From positions 65,321,720 to 65,385,719 of the forward strand of contig BRKX01000009.1 of NCBI GenBank assembly GCA_026008535.1: a stretch of 64,000 bases of DNA, written 5' to 3'. Numbering within the stretch: the stretch's first letter is position 1; each line of letters starts with the position of its first letter. The notes beneath the pieces were generated by a model, which worked only from the letters and a program-made list of their open reading frames with translations, searched no databases and was not told where the DNA came from. The position numbers were made by a program, and so were the translations under genes. Positions 10,182 to 20,748 of this stretch are shown here, piece by piece. Source of the stretch: Perilla frutescens. Lineage: Eukaryota > Streptophyta > Magnoliopsida > Lamiales > Lamiaceae.

Positions 10182-11916
10182 AAATAATGTGACCTGGAAT
10201 GTAATATATGAAATTGTGCTGTTCCTAACGAAGGTGGTCTTAGCATTTGGAGCTGCAGCATGGAGCATGCAGGTTAGCGAGTTCCACTGATTCAGACTCA
10301 GTGAGTCACCCACGAACATAATCTTCTTCCCCTTCCATCTCCTCAGTAAATCCAAGCCGTCAAATCTACAGCCAAATAAATGAATTACAAAATGAAATTA
10401 ATTAATTAATACTATGTTATACTTCCTCTCTTTTGTTTGTTTTATTTTTTTATCTAGAATTAACAATTAATTTTATGGACTAATATACACATCTCTTGTA
10501 TATGATATAAAACAATAAATATTTTGACACAAAATAAAAAAATTAAAACAACAATCAAAATGAAACGTACGAAGTATTTAATTGGAAACAAAATACATTT
10601 CAATTTTTTTTATTTGACTTTGCTTTGCCTAAATCGGGAAGTTCTTGCCTGTCATTGCTCATTGGGTACTACTCCATCTGTCACAATATCTACTATCCCA
10701 TTTTAGGGATGTAAAGTGGGCGGGGCGGGGTCGGGTATTGCTCCCCCATCCCCATACCCGCCCCTATCCCGTTTAAATAGGGGCGGGTTCGGGACAGGGA
10801 TTACCCGACAGGGGAAGGGTACCCGTCGGGTACCCGTTATATACTATCCATTTTTAAAAATTGAAAAATCAAACATGAAAATTTATATTTATTAAATAAT
10901 AATTTTAATATATATAATTTTTTATTTTTTAAAGATTAAAAAATCAAGCATTAAAGTGTTAAACATGAATTATATTTTTAAAATCTATATTTATTCAATA
11001 TATAATTATGAATTATATTAAATCGGGGCGAATTCGGGTTGGGTATCTATTCCCCCACCCCCGCCCCGAACCCGACCCGAATATTAAAATTATACCCGCC
11101 CTCGTCCCATACTCGAATTTTTATCCTCAAACCCGTCCCATTAGGGATGGATATTCGCGGGTAAAATTGTCATCCCTATCCCATCTGTCACAATAGACCT
11201 AACACATTAGGTCTATTGTGACATATGGGGTACCCCAAAAATTGACAAGAATTTCTCGACAAAATTTATATACATATATTATTGCTATAGCTGTCAAATG
11301 AGTCGGGCTGGCCAACCCAGCCCGAGCCCACAAGCCAAAAAAGGGTCGTGTTGGCTCGGCCCGAACCAAATTTAGGCTTAAAAATTACGGATCCAGCTCG
11401 GCCTGTCCGTGGGCCTAAAGCTAAATTTCATTTTTTCATTGGGGCGGCCCGGCCCATTTGGGCCAATCTTTTTTTCGGTCCGGCCCGAAACCAAATCAGA
11501 CCTATAAAATTATAGCTAAATCCAATCTAAAATTGGGTTGGGTCAAGCTGGCCCATCGGGCCGTGCCGATTTTGACAGCTCTAATTATTGCATAGGAACG
11601 GAATTTATTGTCGTGATCGAACTGACCTGGGCAAATTACAAGAGGTAGGTTTCCATGAGTACTTAAGGTAGTCTTTGTCGGGACGGCCAAACTTGAGGCA
11701 ATCAAACACAGAATCTATGTAGGGGCAGCTCGATGAGTCGTAGAGAGGCTTCAACGAAGCATCATACACCCATTCTCCACTAAATAGGTTGCATCCACTC
11801 GCTAACTCTTCATCACTCAAACAATTGTTTTGATTTTTTTTTATTAATTCTGATTTTGCACACACGAAAAATAACGCAAAAATAATGGCTAAAAGGGAAT
11901 GAAATTTGAGTTCCAT
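9003..11916 (-). CDS. Trichome-birefringence-like (TBL) protein, PMR5/PC-esterase family, gene A
   Basis: Four exons on the minus strand: 11916-11627, 10365-10194, 10082-9748, 9264-9003, giving 352 aa. Residues 1-22 are a signal or anchor segment (LLAIIFALFFVCA). A PMR5N domain follows (CNLFSGEWVYD; SCPYIDSVFDCLKFGRPD; YSWKPTSCNLPRFDG). The PC-esterase domain shows the GDS motif in IMFVGDSLSLNQW and the D-x-x-H motif in DCSHWCIPGLPDSWN. TBL proteins act in the Golgi or wall as polysaccharide O-acetyltransferases; the substrate here is unknown. Two oddities against gene B: exon 3 is uninterrupted where B has an intron, and about nine residues after ISPTHY are missing, including the tryptophan-glycine of B's QDWGSS. 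Intron 1 carries two hAT-type MITEs. Confidence 0.83.
10147..10179. repeat. (AT)n microsatellite in intron 2 of TBL gene A
   Basis: An uninterrupted AT dinucleotide run of about 33 bp, 15 bp beyond the exon 2 donor site on the minus strand. Confidence 0.9.
10704..11178. mobile_element. hAT-type MITE with TAGGGATG ends
   Basis: Starts TAGGGATGTAAAGTGGGCGG and ends CAATTTTACCCGCGAATATC in inverted sense (TIR TAGGGATG). It is flanked by near-identical 8-bp duplications, TCCCATTT at 10696-10703 and TCCCATCT at 11179-11186. The termini are GC-rich (GGGGCGGG), the centre AT-rich, and there is no coding capacity. It sits in intron 1 of TBL gene A. Confidence 0.75.
11286..11583. mobile_element. hAT-type MITE with TAKAGCTGTCAAA ends, copy 1
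   Basis: Left terminus TATAGCTGTCAAATG, right terminus TTTTGACAGCTCTA, flanked by a perfect 8-bp target duplication ATTATTGC at 11278-11285 and 11584-11591. The interior is rich in GGCCCG and GGGCCG words. It belongs to the same family as 63102-63424. It lies in intron 1 of TBL gene A, just past the exon 1 donor. Confidence 0.85.
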
Positions 11917-12039
11917 CCCAGTTTTTGGCACAAAAATAATATTCCAGAAATTATGGGGAATAATCATGTGTTGCATTTTACTGGAGTCATGTATATATAT
12001 ATACATATATATATATATAGTTCTATACATGAAAATAAG

Positions 12040-14034
12040 AAGGAAATTAAATGGTAAGTTGATAGAGAATTTTGTTCATGTTTGAGTGAATTTGACTCGA
12101 TTTTGTTTAATTACCAATAACGTATTTAGCATATAGGCAGATTTTTTGGAATGATTTTTCAAATTTGAAAATCTAAATGGTATATTTTCTTAATTATTTC
12201 GATTAGGTATATTTAGACTTGATCCATTATATTGGAAATCTGTAATTAATGACTTCATGTGTACTTACTAAGTAATCAGGCCTATTTTAATAAATGAAAT
12301 TGAAATGATGTTGAATCAGGTCTATTAATAAGTGAAATTATTAATAAATGAAATTGTATGATGTTAATTACTAACCTATTAATAAATGAAAGTAAGTAAT
12401 TACTAATTGCCTAAGAATATTTCACAAAACTACGATCATAATTAATAATAGTCCTGTTTTTTTTTTTTAGAATTAATAGTCCTGATATTATAATGAATTT
12501 GATATATAATTATATTGCCATATAATTAACACCCTCAAATTGCATAGGATTGACACTTTACACTCCAAATTAAATTTTTGGCACTGACATATATTTACTT
12601 AATTAGTACCACAACATAGTATGTATAGCTATAGTCGAGTCAATTTCTCAAACTTGCAAGGTAGGTAATACTTCAATTTTTCATTCATCTAAAAATTAAA
12701 ATATATTTCATTTGAGATTACAAAAATAGACAAAATGATAATTTTATTATTCTTCAATATGAAAGTTTGAAAATAAATAAATTGGTCTAATTGATAAAAC
12801 ATTATTTTCTATTATGTAATTAATTAAACTTCCCATTCTTGAACAAGTATAAATAGATAGAAATTGAATTTGACTACATACATTTGAGAAAATTGCATTT
12901 TTGGTCTCGCATGATATGGTCCCATTGCGAAATAGTCTCAATACTTTCACTTTTGGTCCCAAAGAAAAAAAACTAAGCACAAATGGTCATACCGTAATTT
13001 TTTCTGTTAAATTGATATTCACTTTTAGTCCCATAAAAAAGCACTTTTGATTACAAACAAATATTTACTTTTAGTCCCACAATTTTGCTTTTTAACATAA
13101 AAAAAAATATGGTTACATTATCTCAAAAACGTAAAAAATAAAATATAAATGCATTATCTTCAAAGTTAAAGCAGACACAAATTAATATGACCGCCTCATC
13201 TACAAAAAATAAGTTTTTTTCATCTTCAAAATTAATCAAATAGATGAAGCATCAAAAAATATGTTTGTCTCTAAAAAAGGGACATTTCACGGTCTAATTG
13301 TCCAAAATAAGCAAATAAAAAGGGCAAATCAAAGCCCAACACACAATTATAAAATTAATAATTAATAAAAAATACTTAATTTTATGGGGAAAATAATATC
13401 ATAACCATATTTTTTTGAGGTAAATATTATAATCAAATTAGTTTTCAATTAATTGTCATACTATTAAAATCACATTTAATTTAGCAACACAAGAATAAAA
13501 TCAAATTAGTATGCATCGACTCAGAAATCACACCTAGCTATTTAAGTCTTTGTAAAATTAATTAATTAAGTCAATCTTTTGAAATATATATATATATATA
13601 TAGCATAGTCGGAGGCTTTTTATCACTTAAATATACTTATTTTCTTTACATATATGTATATTAAATCCACAAACCTTCATTGAAAATAGTTAAAACGAAA
13701 ACTAACATATAAATTAATTTTCAATTTCTAACCTTAATTGCCAGCTTCAGTGGAACGCTTATTCGGATTTGGAGTACATGGACAAATGACACTTTTAATT
13801 GAAATTTAAAATTATGAAACCATATGAAGTTTTTTTTAAAATCAAACTAAAAACATAGATTGAGAAAATTTATAATAATAATATAGGTGTGATAATGGTA
13901 CAGAGTGCTTCCTCCATGTGTATCTCACGTGATTTAATTATTTCTGTTAATATTTGACAGAATTTTCAAAATATATATGGGACTAAAAGTGCATGTATAT
14001 TATATTGTGCTTTGGTCTAAAAAAAAGAACTTTC
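12040..14034. other. Intergenic AT-rich DNA upstream of TBL gene A, with a weak inverted-end repeat
   Basis: No gene seen. Between about 12893 and 14030 the two sides carry related inverted words (CACTTTTAGTCCCATA on the left at about 13020, TATGGGACTAAAAGTGCA on the right near 13976). This suggests the worn ends of a Mutator-like or similar element, but no target duplication or coding sequence is visible. Confidence 0.3.
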
Positions 14035-14625
14035 ATGTGTGGACGGGGAAGTCAACTTCTAGAGCCATCATATTTAATTTCTATTTATGTTATTTTTTGC
14101 TAATCTTAATTATTTTTAATGATAATATTTTTCTAACCCTATTACCATAAATATTTTTTTCCAAAATAAATTGTATCTAATCTAATCTTGCCTTGAATTT
14201 AAAAGAATAATTGCGTTTCTGCCGACACAATCCAAACATCCATTTTTTTCCAATTGTGTTCGAAAATTAAAAAAAAAAAAATCTAACAATATTCAAGCTC
14301 CTTGTTTTCCCTTTTGCTTGGAAATTCAACAAAATTATATTACTAAGACTTTGAGCTAGTTTCCAATGACAAACAGTTTGAATTTTCGAACACAATTGAA
14401 AAAAATGGATGTTGGATTATGTTGGCAGAAACACAATTATTCTTTTAAATTTAAGGCAAGATTGCTTACAATTGATTTTGGAAAAAATATTTATGGTAAT
14501 AGGGTTAGAAAAATAATATCAATAAATTAAATATGGATTAGTAAAAAAAAACATAAATAAGAGTCAAATATGATGGATGTAGACGTTTTCTTCTCCACCC
14601 ACGTGGCATTACCACATCAACAGTG
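14035..14625. mobile_element. Long foldback element between the TBL genes
   Basis: Arms of about 220 bp are inverted copies. The left arm includes AACCCTATTACCATAAATAT and CCAATTGTGTTCGAAAATT. The right arm includes AATTTTCGAACACAATTG and ATATTTATGGTAATAGGGTT. The loop is about 100 bp. No coding capacity. The ends are approximate, since similarity fades near GTGGACGGGGAAG and CTTCTCCACCCAC. Confidence 0.65.
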
Positions 14626-14855
14626 GGCACGTTATTTAGTGCCCACGGTGGGTAGGGAAACGGAACTCTATTGCTAGATAAAGCAGTGGAATAAGTCATA
14701 TATAGGTGAGCGACCAATGAAGTTCAATTTCTTGGACTCAAAAAAATAATAATAATCATAGATCATGTAGGTAGTAGAATTATACACGTGACGTGCACTA
14801 ATAATAGTGAAACGCAAAATGTAATGTAATAGAAGATCGATCGCATCACTCGTAC

Positions 14856-16705
14856 TCAAACAAGTGTTGCATAAAAAAGGTGGTTCCAAGTATCAGGCAG
14901 CCCAGGGAGGCACCAGTGGGTGCAGTCGGAACCGATGTGGTCCCCCGTATAGCGCGACGGGTGAGCGTCTTTCCTTAACTGCGAAAGCGTCATGATATCG
15001 AGCAAATAAGCACGTTTATTCAACCCTCTAAGAAACACGTTTTCCACAATTCTGGCCGCTCGTGGTCTCCTTTGATATCTTGTTCCGTTGATGGGCACTT
15101 GCTCTCCTAGACAGTTTGAGCTCGATCCCCAATCTTGGCCACTGTTTCACATGTAAAAATCGAGGGTTAATTACGAAAAAATACACGAATTTTTCTTCAA
15201 TTTTAAATCGGGATATGAATTTTTTTCATTAACATTTGATTTAAAATATAATAAAATTGAAAAAACAACTCGAAAAATATTCTTGATTGAAATTGAGAAA
15301 AATAAGAAATGCAAATCTTCATTTAAAAAAGAAAATCCTAGAACTCGAATCACGAGAACGTTATTGATGCATGTATATATACACACATAACGTATATTGA
15401 TAAATCTTACACGTAATGATCGGGAGAAATTCCTTGAAAGTAGACTTTAGTCTTGGAAGGGTCGATGTTTTGGTCAACCCATCTAGCCCAAGCCCACAAG
15501 CCTTTGGTAAATGCCATTACCCGATCCATGTCTTTCACTACGGTGGAACCATATTGCACAAAATCCCATCTGCAAAATGTAATAAATTCACAAAATATTA
15601 TTGTGATTATGACAATTAATTAAATATTTATCTACAAATTAAAAAAAAGACACATAAATTTTCCAAAAAAAAAAAAATCAAGTAGAGTGAACCTACTCTT
15701 GAATTTGTCCAGTGAAAGTCCACCAATGCCATGTGTTGAAGATGAGCATATCCATCCCTTTCCAAGCATCTCCTCCTTCATGAATATAGTCTAATTTCAT
15801 CACTCTACCTCTTGCTTCTCGAACTATATCCACCAAATAATGGTTCATATTAAAATATATAATCACTCCATACTCCTGCATATACATATATATGCATTAT
15901 TAATTTACATATGTATGGAAAATGAAATCACAAAAAATTGTGTTAGACCATCAAACAGTTCAAAAAATCCGTCAAACAATGGGCATTTTTAAATGTAAAA
16001 CTCGTATCCAATGACATATATGCAATTTTATTGCGGTACAAATTCGATAGTGCTTGAATACGGATTGACCCGTCTGACGGATCTTGACCGATCACACGAT
16101 TGATTAATTACCTCGAACTTGACATAGGAAATTGGATATTGCTGGACGAAGGTGAATTTAGAGTGTGGAACCGCAGCATGTAGCATACAAGCCAATGAAG
16201 TCCACTGATCTAAGATGATTGAATCACCCACAAACATTATCTTCTTCCCCCTCCATCTATTTAGTAAATCTGCACCATCAAATCTATAGACAAATACATT
16301 AATTTTAACAAGAGTTTTTTTTTCCCTAAATGAGAGATACCCCGGTGCATGTACACCGACATGAACGCACTCATAAATAGCAATTGCGGATAGCTAGAAA
16401 TACGGGGGAACGTCGACGAACCTCGGTAAATCACAAGAGGTAGGTTTCCATGAGTACTTGAGGTATTGTTTATCAGTACGGCCGAACTTGAGGCAATCGA
16501 ATGCACCTATAAATGGGCAGCTTGAAGAATTATAGAAAGGGTTTAACGAAGAATCATAAACCCATCGACCCTTAAACAAGTTGCATTGATCTCTACCAAC
16601 CTTCTCACCATTAACATAGTTTATATTTTGAAATAATTCGGATTTAGCACACACTACACATACAAGAAAAATGTGTAACAATGTTTGTAGATACTTAGAT
16701 CCCAT
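14856..16705 (-). CDS. Trichome-birefringence-like (TBL) protein, PMR5/PC-esterase family, gene B
   Basis: Five exons on the minus strand: 16705-16422, 16283-16112, 15875-15697, 15569-15411, 15141-14856, giving 359 aa. The N-terminal hydrophobic segment (LLHIFLVCVVCA) is a signal or anchor. The PMR5N region has CNLFKGRWVYD, SSSCPFIGAFDCLKFGR and SWKPTSCDLPRFDGAD. The esterase domain has the GDS motif in IMFVGDSIILDQW, NTWHWW, and DCTHWCLPGLPDTWN with the D-x-x-H pair. These are the catalytic elements known for plant polysaccharide O-acetyltransferases. It is a tandem duplicate of gene A in the same orientation about 3 kb away. It keeps the exon 3/4 intron and the QDWGSSSNC segment missing from A, so it is the more typical member. 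The exon 1 donor is GTTCGT, a weak site. Confidence 0.85.
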
Positions 16706-18024
16706 CTAGGTCTTTTTTTTTCAATTTATTTGAAAATATGAAATGTAGGAATTTGAGAACGGATATATATATATATATATTTGTTCTTGCGTCTATATAT
16801 GGTATATGTATGGTATGAGATCTTCTCTTACATTTATGTGTTACATCTATTATACCATAAATTAACCTAACATCGAAATCTAGCTATTTTTTTTAATTAT
16901 CATATATATGTACATCCCACTATATTATAATCTCTAGCTTCATTCTAAGTAAGGAAAAAATTGACATACTGACTTCTTTAATTTGAATGTTGAATTTCAC
17001 ATCTTAATTTTTTGGAATTGTTTTCTAATTGATTTATTTTTATTTTTGGATTTATTTTTAATTTTGTTTTTTCTTAATTTTTGTTTTGGGGTTTTTTTAT
17101 ATAATTCTTTTGGCTTGTTTTTTTATTTTAACAACGGACTAGCGACGGATTTTTTCGTCGTTAACTTAGAGACTGAAAAATTCGTCGTTACACATTTTTT
17201 TTTTAATTCTAGCGACGGATTAACTATGAAATTATTCCGTAACTAAAATTAATTTTTTTTTAATTTTTTTATGTTTTTTAATTTTTTTAATTTTTTATTT
17301 TTCCATTAATACTTAATTACAAATTTTAGCTAAAAAATAAAAATTAAATAGTAAAAAATAATTATATATCATAATTGGATGGAATAAACCCTAAATAATA
17401 ATGTAAAATTACAATAAATCAAAAGAAATTCAAAATTGAAAAAAAGAAAAAAAGAAAAAGTAATAATTTTGAGGTTGGTAGACGGTTGGCAGACACAAAT
17501 TGAGACTAACGGATCTTAAATGAAAAAGTGGCCCTATTTTTTTATCATTTTAACTAGCATTTTAAAAAAAATTCCGCTATTGTCTATATAATCATAAGTC
17601 TTAAAAAAGTGCAATCAACACCTACAAACATATATACAAGAAAAAAGATTTAGTTGTAGAACACCAACCATGAATACGATTTAAACGGCGATGGAGAGTG
17701 CCTATTTTAAAAATCCTCCATGTTCAAAAATTGAATTTCGAACAAACATTGAGTGTTCAAAGTTCAATTTTCGAACACACTTCAATGTAACCCCATCATA
17801 TTTATATAAGAGATAATCTAACAATATAAAAGGAGGAACATAACTTGTGTATAGGTAGCATATATCAATTCAATGAACTAAATTCTTGGATAACAATCTT
17901 TTCTTTACAAGCATTTCTTGGAACAGGGGAATTAATTTACATAAACATATATGATATATCTATATACACGTAATTTTAATAAGAACTTGTACAATTTGAT
18001 TGTAAGAATTAAGTTTCAACAATA
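16706..18024. other. Intergenic DNA between TBL gene B and the cysteine protease
   Basis: No gene supported. Positions 17140-17250 carry repeated GACGGATT / TTCGTCGTTA words in both orientations, resembling the interior of the CACTA-like element at 46983-47333. Positions 17300-17480 match the AT-rich palindromic family (GGAATAAACCCTAAATAATA). The frame open at 16983-17246 is phenylalanine-rich low-complexity translation. Confidence 0.4.
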
Positions 18025-19173
18025 TTAAGCAGTTGGATAAGAAGCATCCATGGCAATGCCACAGATACCTTCTGCAGCTCCAATATCCCTCTGCATCCTA
18101 ATGTATCCGTTTTCTCCCCAACTCGTTCCCCACGAATTCTTGACGAGCCAATACTTGGTCCCATCACTAGCCGTGCCATAGCCAACTGCAGTCACACCGT
18201 GGTCTAGCTCGGTTCCACACTGTCCAGTGAACACTCCACTCGAGTAGAATTGGAAGTCGGAACCACTTGCATCAATGGCCACAGATACTGGTTGGTTCGC
18301 CACAGCTTTGAGCAATGCAGACTCACTGTTGGCAGGGACATCCTCGTACCCGGTGATCTTGGCAGCGTCTGATGATGCCTTCTTCGTGTTGCAGGTGCCA
18401 TCGACACCCTCATAAGGGTAATTGGACTCGGTTGTGAGGCCTTTGTTGCTAATGATATACTCAAACGCATAGTCCATGAGTCCACCATTGCAGCCCTGAT
18501 CTTGACTAGTGTCACAATCCACAAGTTCTTGTTCAGATAGTGAAACCAGATTCCCTGTCGTGAGCTGATTGATTCCTTCTGTGGCAGCTACAGCTGAAAA
18601 TGCCCAGCAGCATCCTGTGTTTTGGTTTTACATATGCAAAATCAGACTCATAATTTCTTTCTATTCATGAAAAATGTATATACTAAGTAATGTGTGATCA
18701 TAAACTGATGTTACTAACTTACCACATTGGCCTTGATCCTTAACACCAGTAACAGCTCCCTTCTTCCTCCAGTCAATGCTGGCTGGAGCTGCAGTCACAT
18801 TTGCATACCTAAACGACGAAAGCTTAGACGACGACTTAGGTTGAGATGTGACAACCTTGTATCCATTTCTAGAAGCCTTAAATTCCTCATTTGTCAGATC
18901 AGCAAATTTGTTGATGGCAAGCTTGTAAGGGCGAGCAGCTGCAGCTTCATTAAACGACTCGATATACTCCACATTGTCCTTGAATATGTTGAATCTCTTT
19001 GCCTTCTCTGCTTCATCTTTGTAAACACGATCATTATCCACCATCCATCTCTCATGCCTCTCAACCATAGATGCATGGGGTGCAGTTCGAGCTGCAGTGA
19101 GAGAAGCCCACATCTCCAACACCAAAACTGCAGCTAAAAGAAGCCTCCATCTGCAGAGTGTGATCAGAGCCAT
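18025..19173 (-). CDS. Papain-like cysteine protease, SAG12/SAG39 type, copy C
   Basis: Two exons on the minus strand, 19173-18723 and 18614-18025; 346 aa. Signal peptide about 1-28. The I29 propeptide has the ERFNIN pattern (EKAKRFNIFKDNVEYIESFN). The mature enzyme begins near APASIDWR (residue 129). The catalytic triad is Cys153 in CGCCWAFS, His289 in LDHGVTAVGYG and Asn310 in KNSWGTSWG, with oxyanion Gln147. The CGCCW active site and overall sequence match senescence-associated proteases of the SAG12/SAG39 group, which are secreted or vacuolar. There is no C-terminal KDEL signal and no granulin domain. It ends YPTA, four residues different from the right-flank copies (IAEKC), and reads SEQELVDCD where they read SEQQLVDCD. 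Inverted relative to copies D and E. Confidence 0.93.
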
Positions 19174-19271
19174 CTCTTTAAAGTGGATGTGTTTAATGTT
19201 TTAAGATCAATGAATAACTAGAGAGGAGGAGAGCTAGCTAGTTGTGCATACATTAACAAGGGATGCATGAG

Positions 19272-19282
19272 GTATTTATAGA
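19272..19282 (-). promoter_or_regulatory. TATA box of cysteine protease C
   Basis: Minus-strand TCTATAAATAC about 100 bp upstream of the ATG at 19173, matching CTATAAATAC boxes upstream of copies D and E. Confidence 0.6.
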
Positions 19283-19706
19283 ATTAATTAATGTTATAAA
19301 TTTGTATCTCGACTTAGATAGAATTGAATCTCATTCATAACTGAGTTCCGCAGACGCTACACCAATCGAATCGGACAGCATTTTGTATATGTTGATGTAC
19401 GTTAATTATCATGTTCTGCAAGAAGAAGGTTTTGCTGCTACGGTGTATTTTTCTTGATGACTATTATACCAAGTGAAATGTATGTAATTAATATTTTTAC
19501 AGACCATGCATGCATTCATTGCCACATTCATATTTGCAGTGAACGCGACCACTACATTTAACTTATCTCACATATTTCACTTGTAGCATTTGCAACATTC
19601 AACAAAGAATAGTTTAAACAAAATCTTTGTTGGACATTCTGTTTGTCTCTAGTCGCCACAACACGATCGTGTCTTTATTTTTATTTTTTATTTTTTTGGG
19701 GATATG

Positions 19707-19764
19707 AAATGACGCAAATGCGAAGTAGCGTTTAAAAAGCTCTGTCTGTTACCTTGACATAAAT
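19707..19764 (-). promoter_or_regulatory. Conserved upstream block of the cysteine protease genes (copy C)
   Basis: Read on the minus strand, this has ATTTATGTCAAGGTAA, then TTTTTAAACGCTACTTCG and GCATTTG. The block recurs upstream of copy D (48938-48995) and copy E (53817-53878), at about 534, 420 and 251 bp from the respective start codons. It may be a regulatory sequence or simply inherited flanking DNA. Confidence 0.45.
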
Positions 19765-19786
19765 TGTTTATTAACGAAGGTTTTGT

Positions 19787-20307
19787 ACTCCTCACGTTCA
19801 TAATTATAGTCTTTTATTCTTTTTTGGTCCATCTTAAAATTATAATCGATTTTCTTTTTTAGACGTGCTAAATTTGTATTTTTCTTAATATATAATCATT
19901 TGATATTTTTTAAAATTAACCATCCTTTTATTTTGAATAAAAATAAATTATTATAAAATAATGTAAAATGTTAAAAAAATAAAATAAATAAAAAATAAAA
20001 ATTTAAAAAAAAAATAGATTTAAATTCGTAATTAAGTAGTAATTGAAAAAAAATCAAAATTAAAAAGACGTGCTTAAAGATGGATTTTTCCGTCTCTAAC
20101 TTAACAACGGGAAAATTCGTAGTTAATATAAAATTTAAAAATTTAAATATGACGTGTAGTTAAATTAGTGATGAAAAATACATCGTTAATAAAATCTGAA
20201 TCCATCATTAAGTTATTGATATTTTAATGATGGAATCTAATCGGTCGCTAAATTGATGTTTTGCGTGTAATGAAAATGGGCTACAATTATGGAACGAGAG
20301 TAGTATA
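19787..20307. mobile_element. Stowaway-like element with GACGG-type internal repeats
   Basis: Left end TACTCCTCACGTTCATAATT and right end ATTATGGAACGAGAGTAGTA are imperfect inverted repeats bordered by TA. The interior 20060-20260 contains repeated CCGTC / GACGG and TTCGTAGTTAA words in both orientations like those at 17140-17250 and 46983-47333, possibly a nested older insertion. Non-coding. Confidence 0.45.
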
Positions 20308-20748
20308 ATACGACCATAGCGTATTTATTACGTTTTTCCAGAAATTTTAATTCCTTGTCTATCCATTACATACAACATATATCCTGTATTACATCTACAG
20401 ATTTCTACTAAACTAAACAGAAACAGAAGTTGAAGTTTCCTACCTCCTCTACTCAATCTACAACAAATACCTATACAAATGTTGTACAACACTTTAGCCG
20501 TACAGTTGGGTGAATAATCCACCATCCTTCACCAAATCAAGAATTGAGCTCCAGCCATATATAGCATATCAGGTCACCTAGATGATGATCTGTCCAATCA
20601 AAATTCCGAAAAAAGCATCAAAATTGTAATCAGGAAACGCGATCATGCTTGAAACCTTTACCTCAGCGGAAGAGTAGCAACAGTGATAAAGATATAAGGA
20701 TCCGGGGATATTCTTCTGAAACGTAACAGTTCTGGAAGCGAACATGAA

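Noticed and set aside
11008..11196. Arginine/proline-rich 62-codon frame
   Set aside because: Lies entirely in the terminal repeats of the hAT-type MITE at 10704-11178.
16983..17246. 87-codon hydrophobic frame as a membrane protein
   Set aside because: Composition follows T-rich low-complexity DNA and the end overlaps dispersed GACGGATT repeats.
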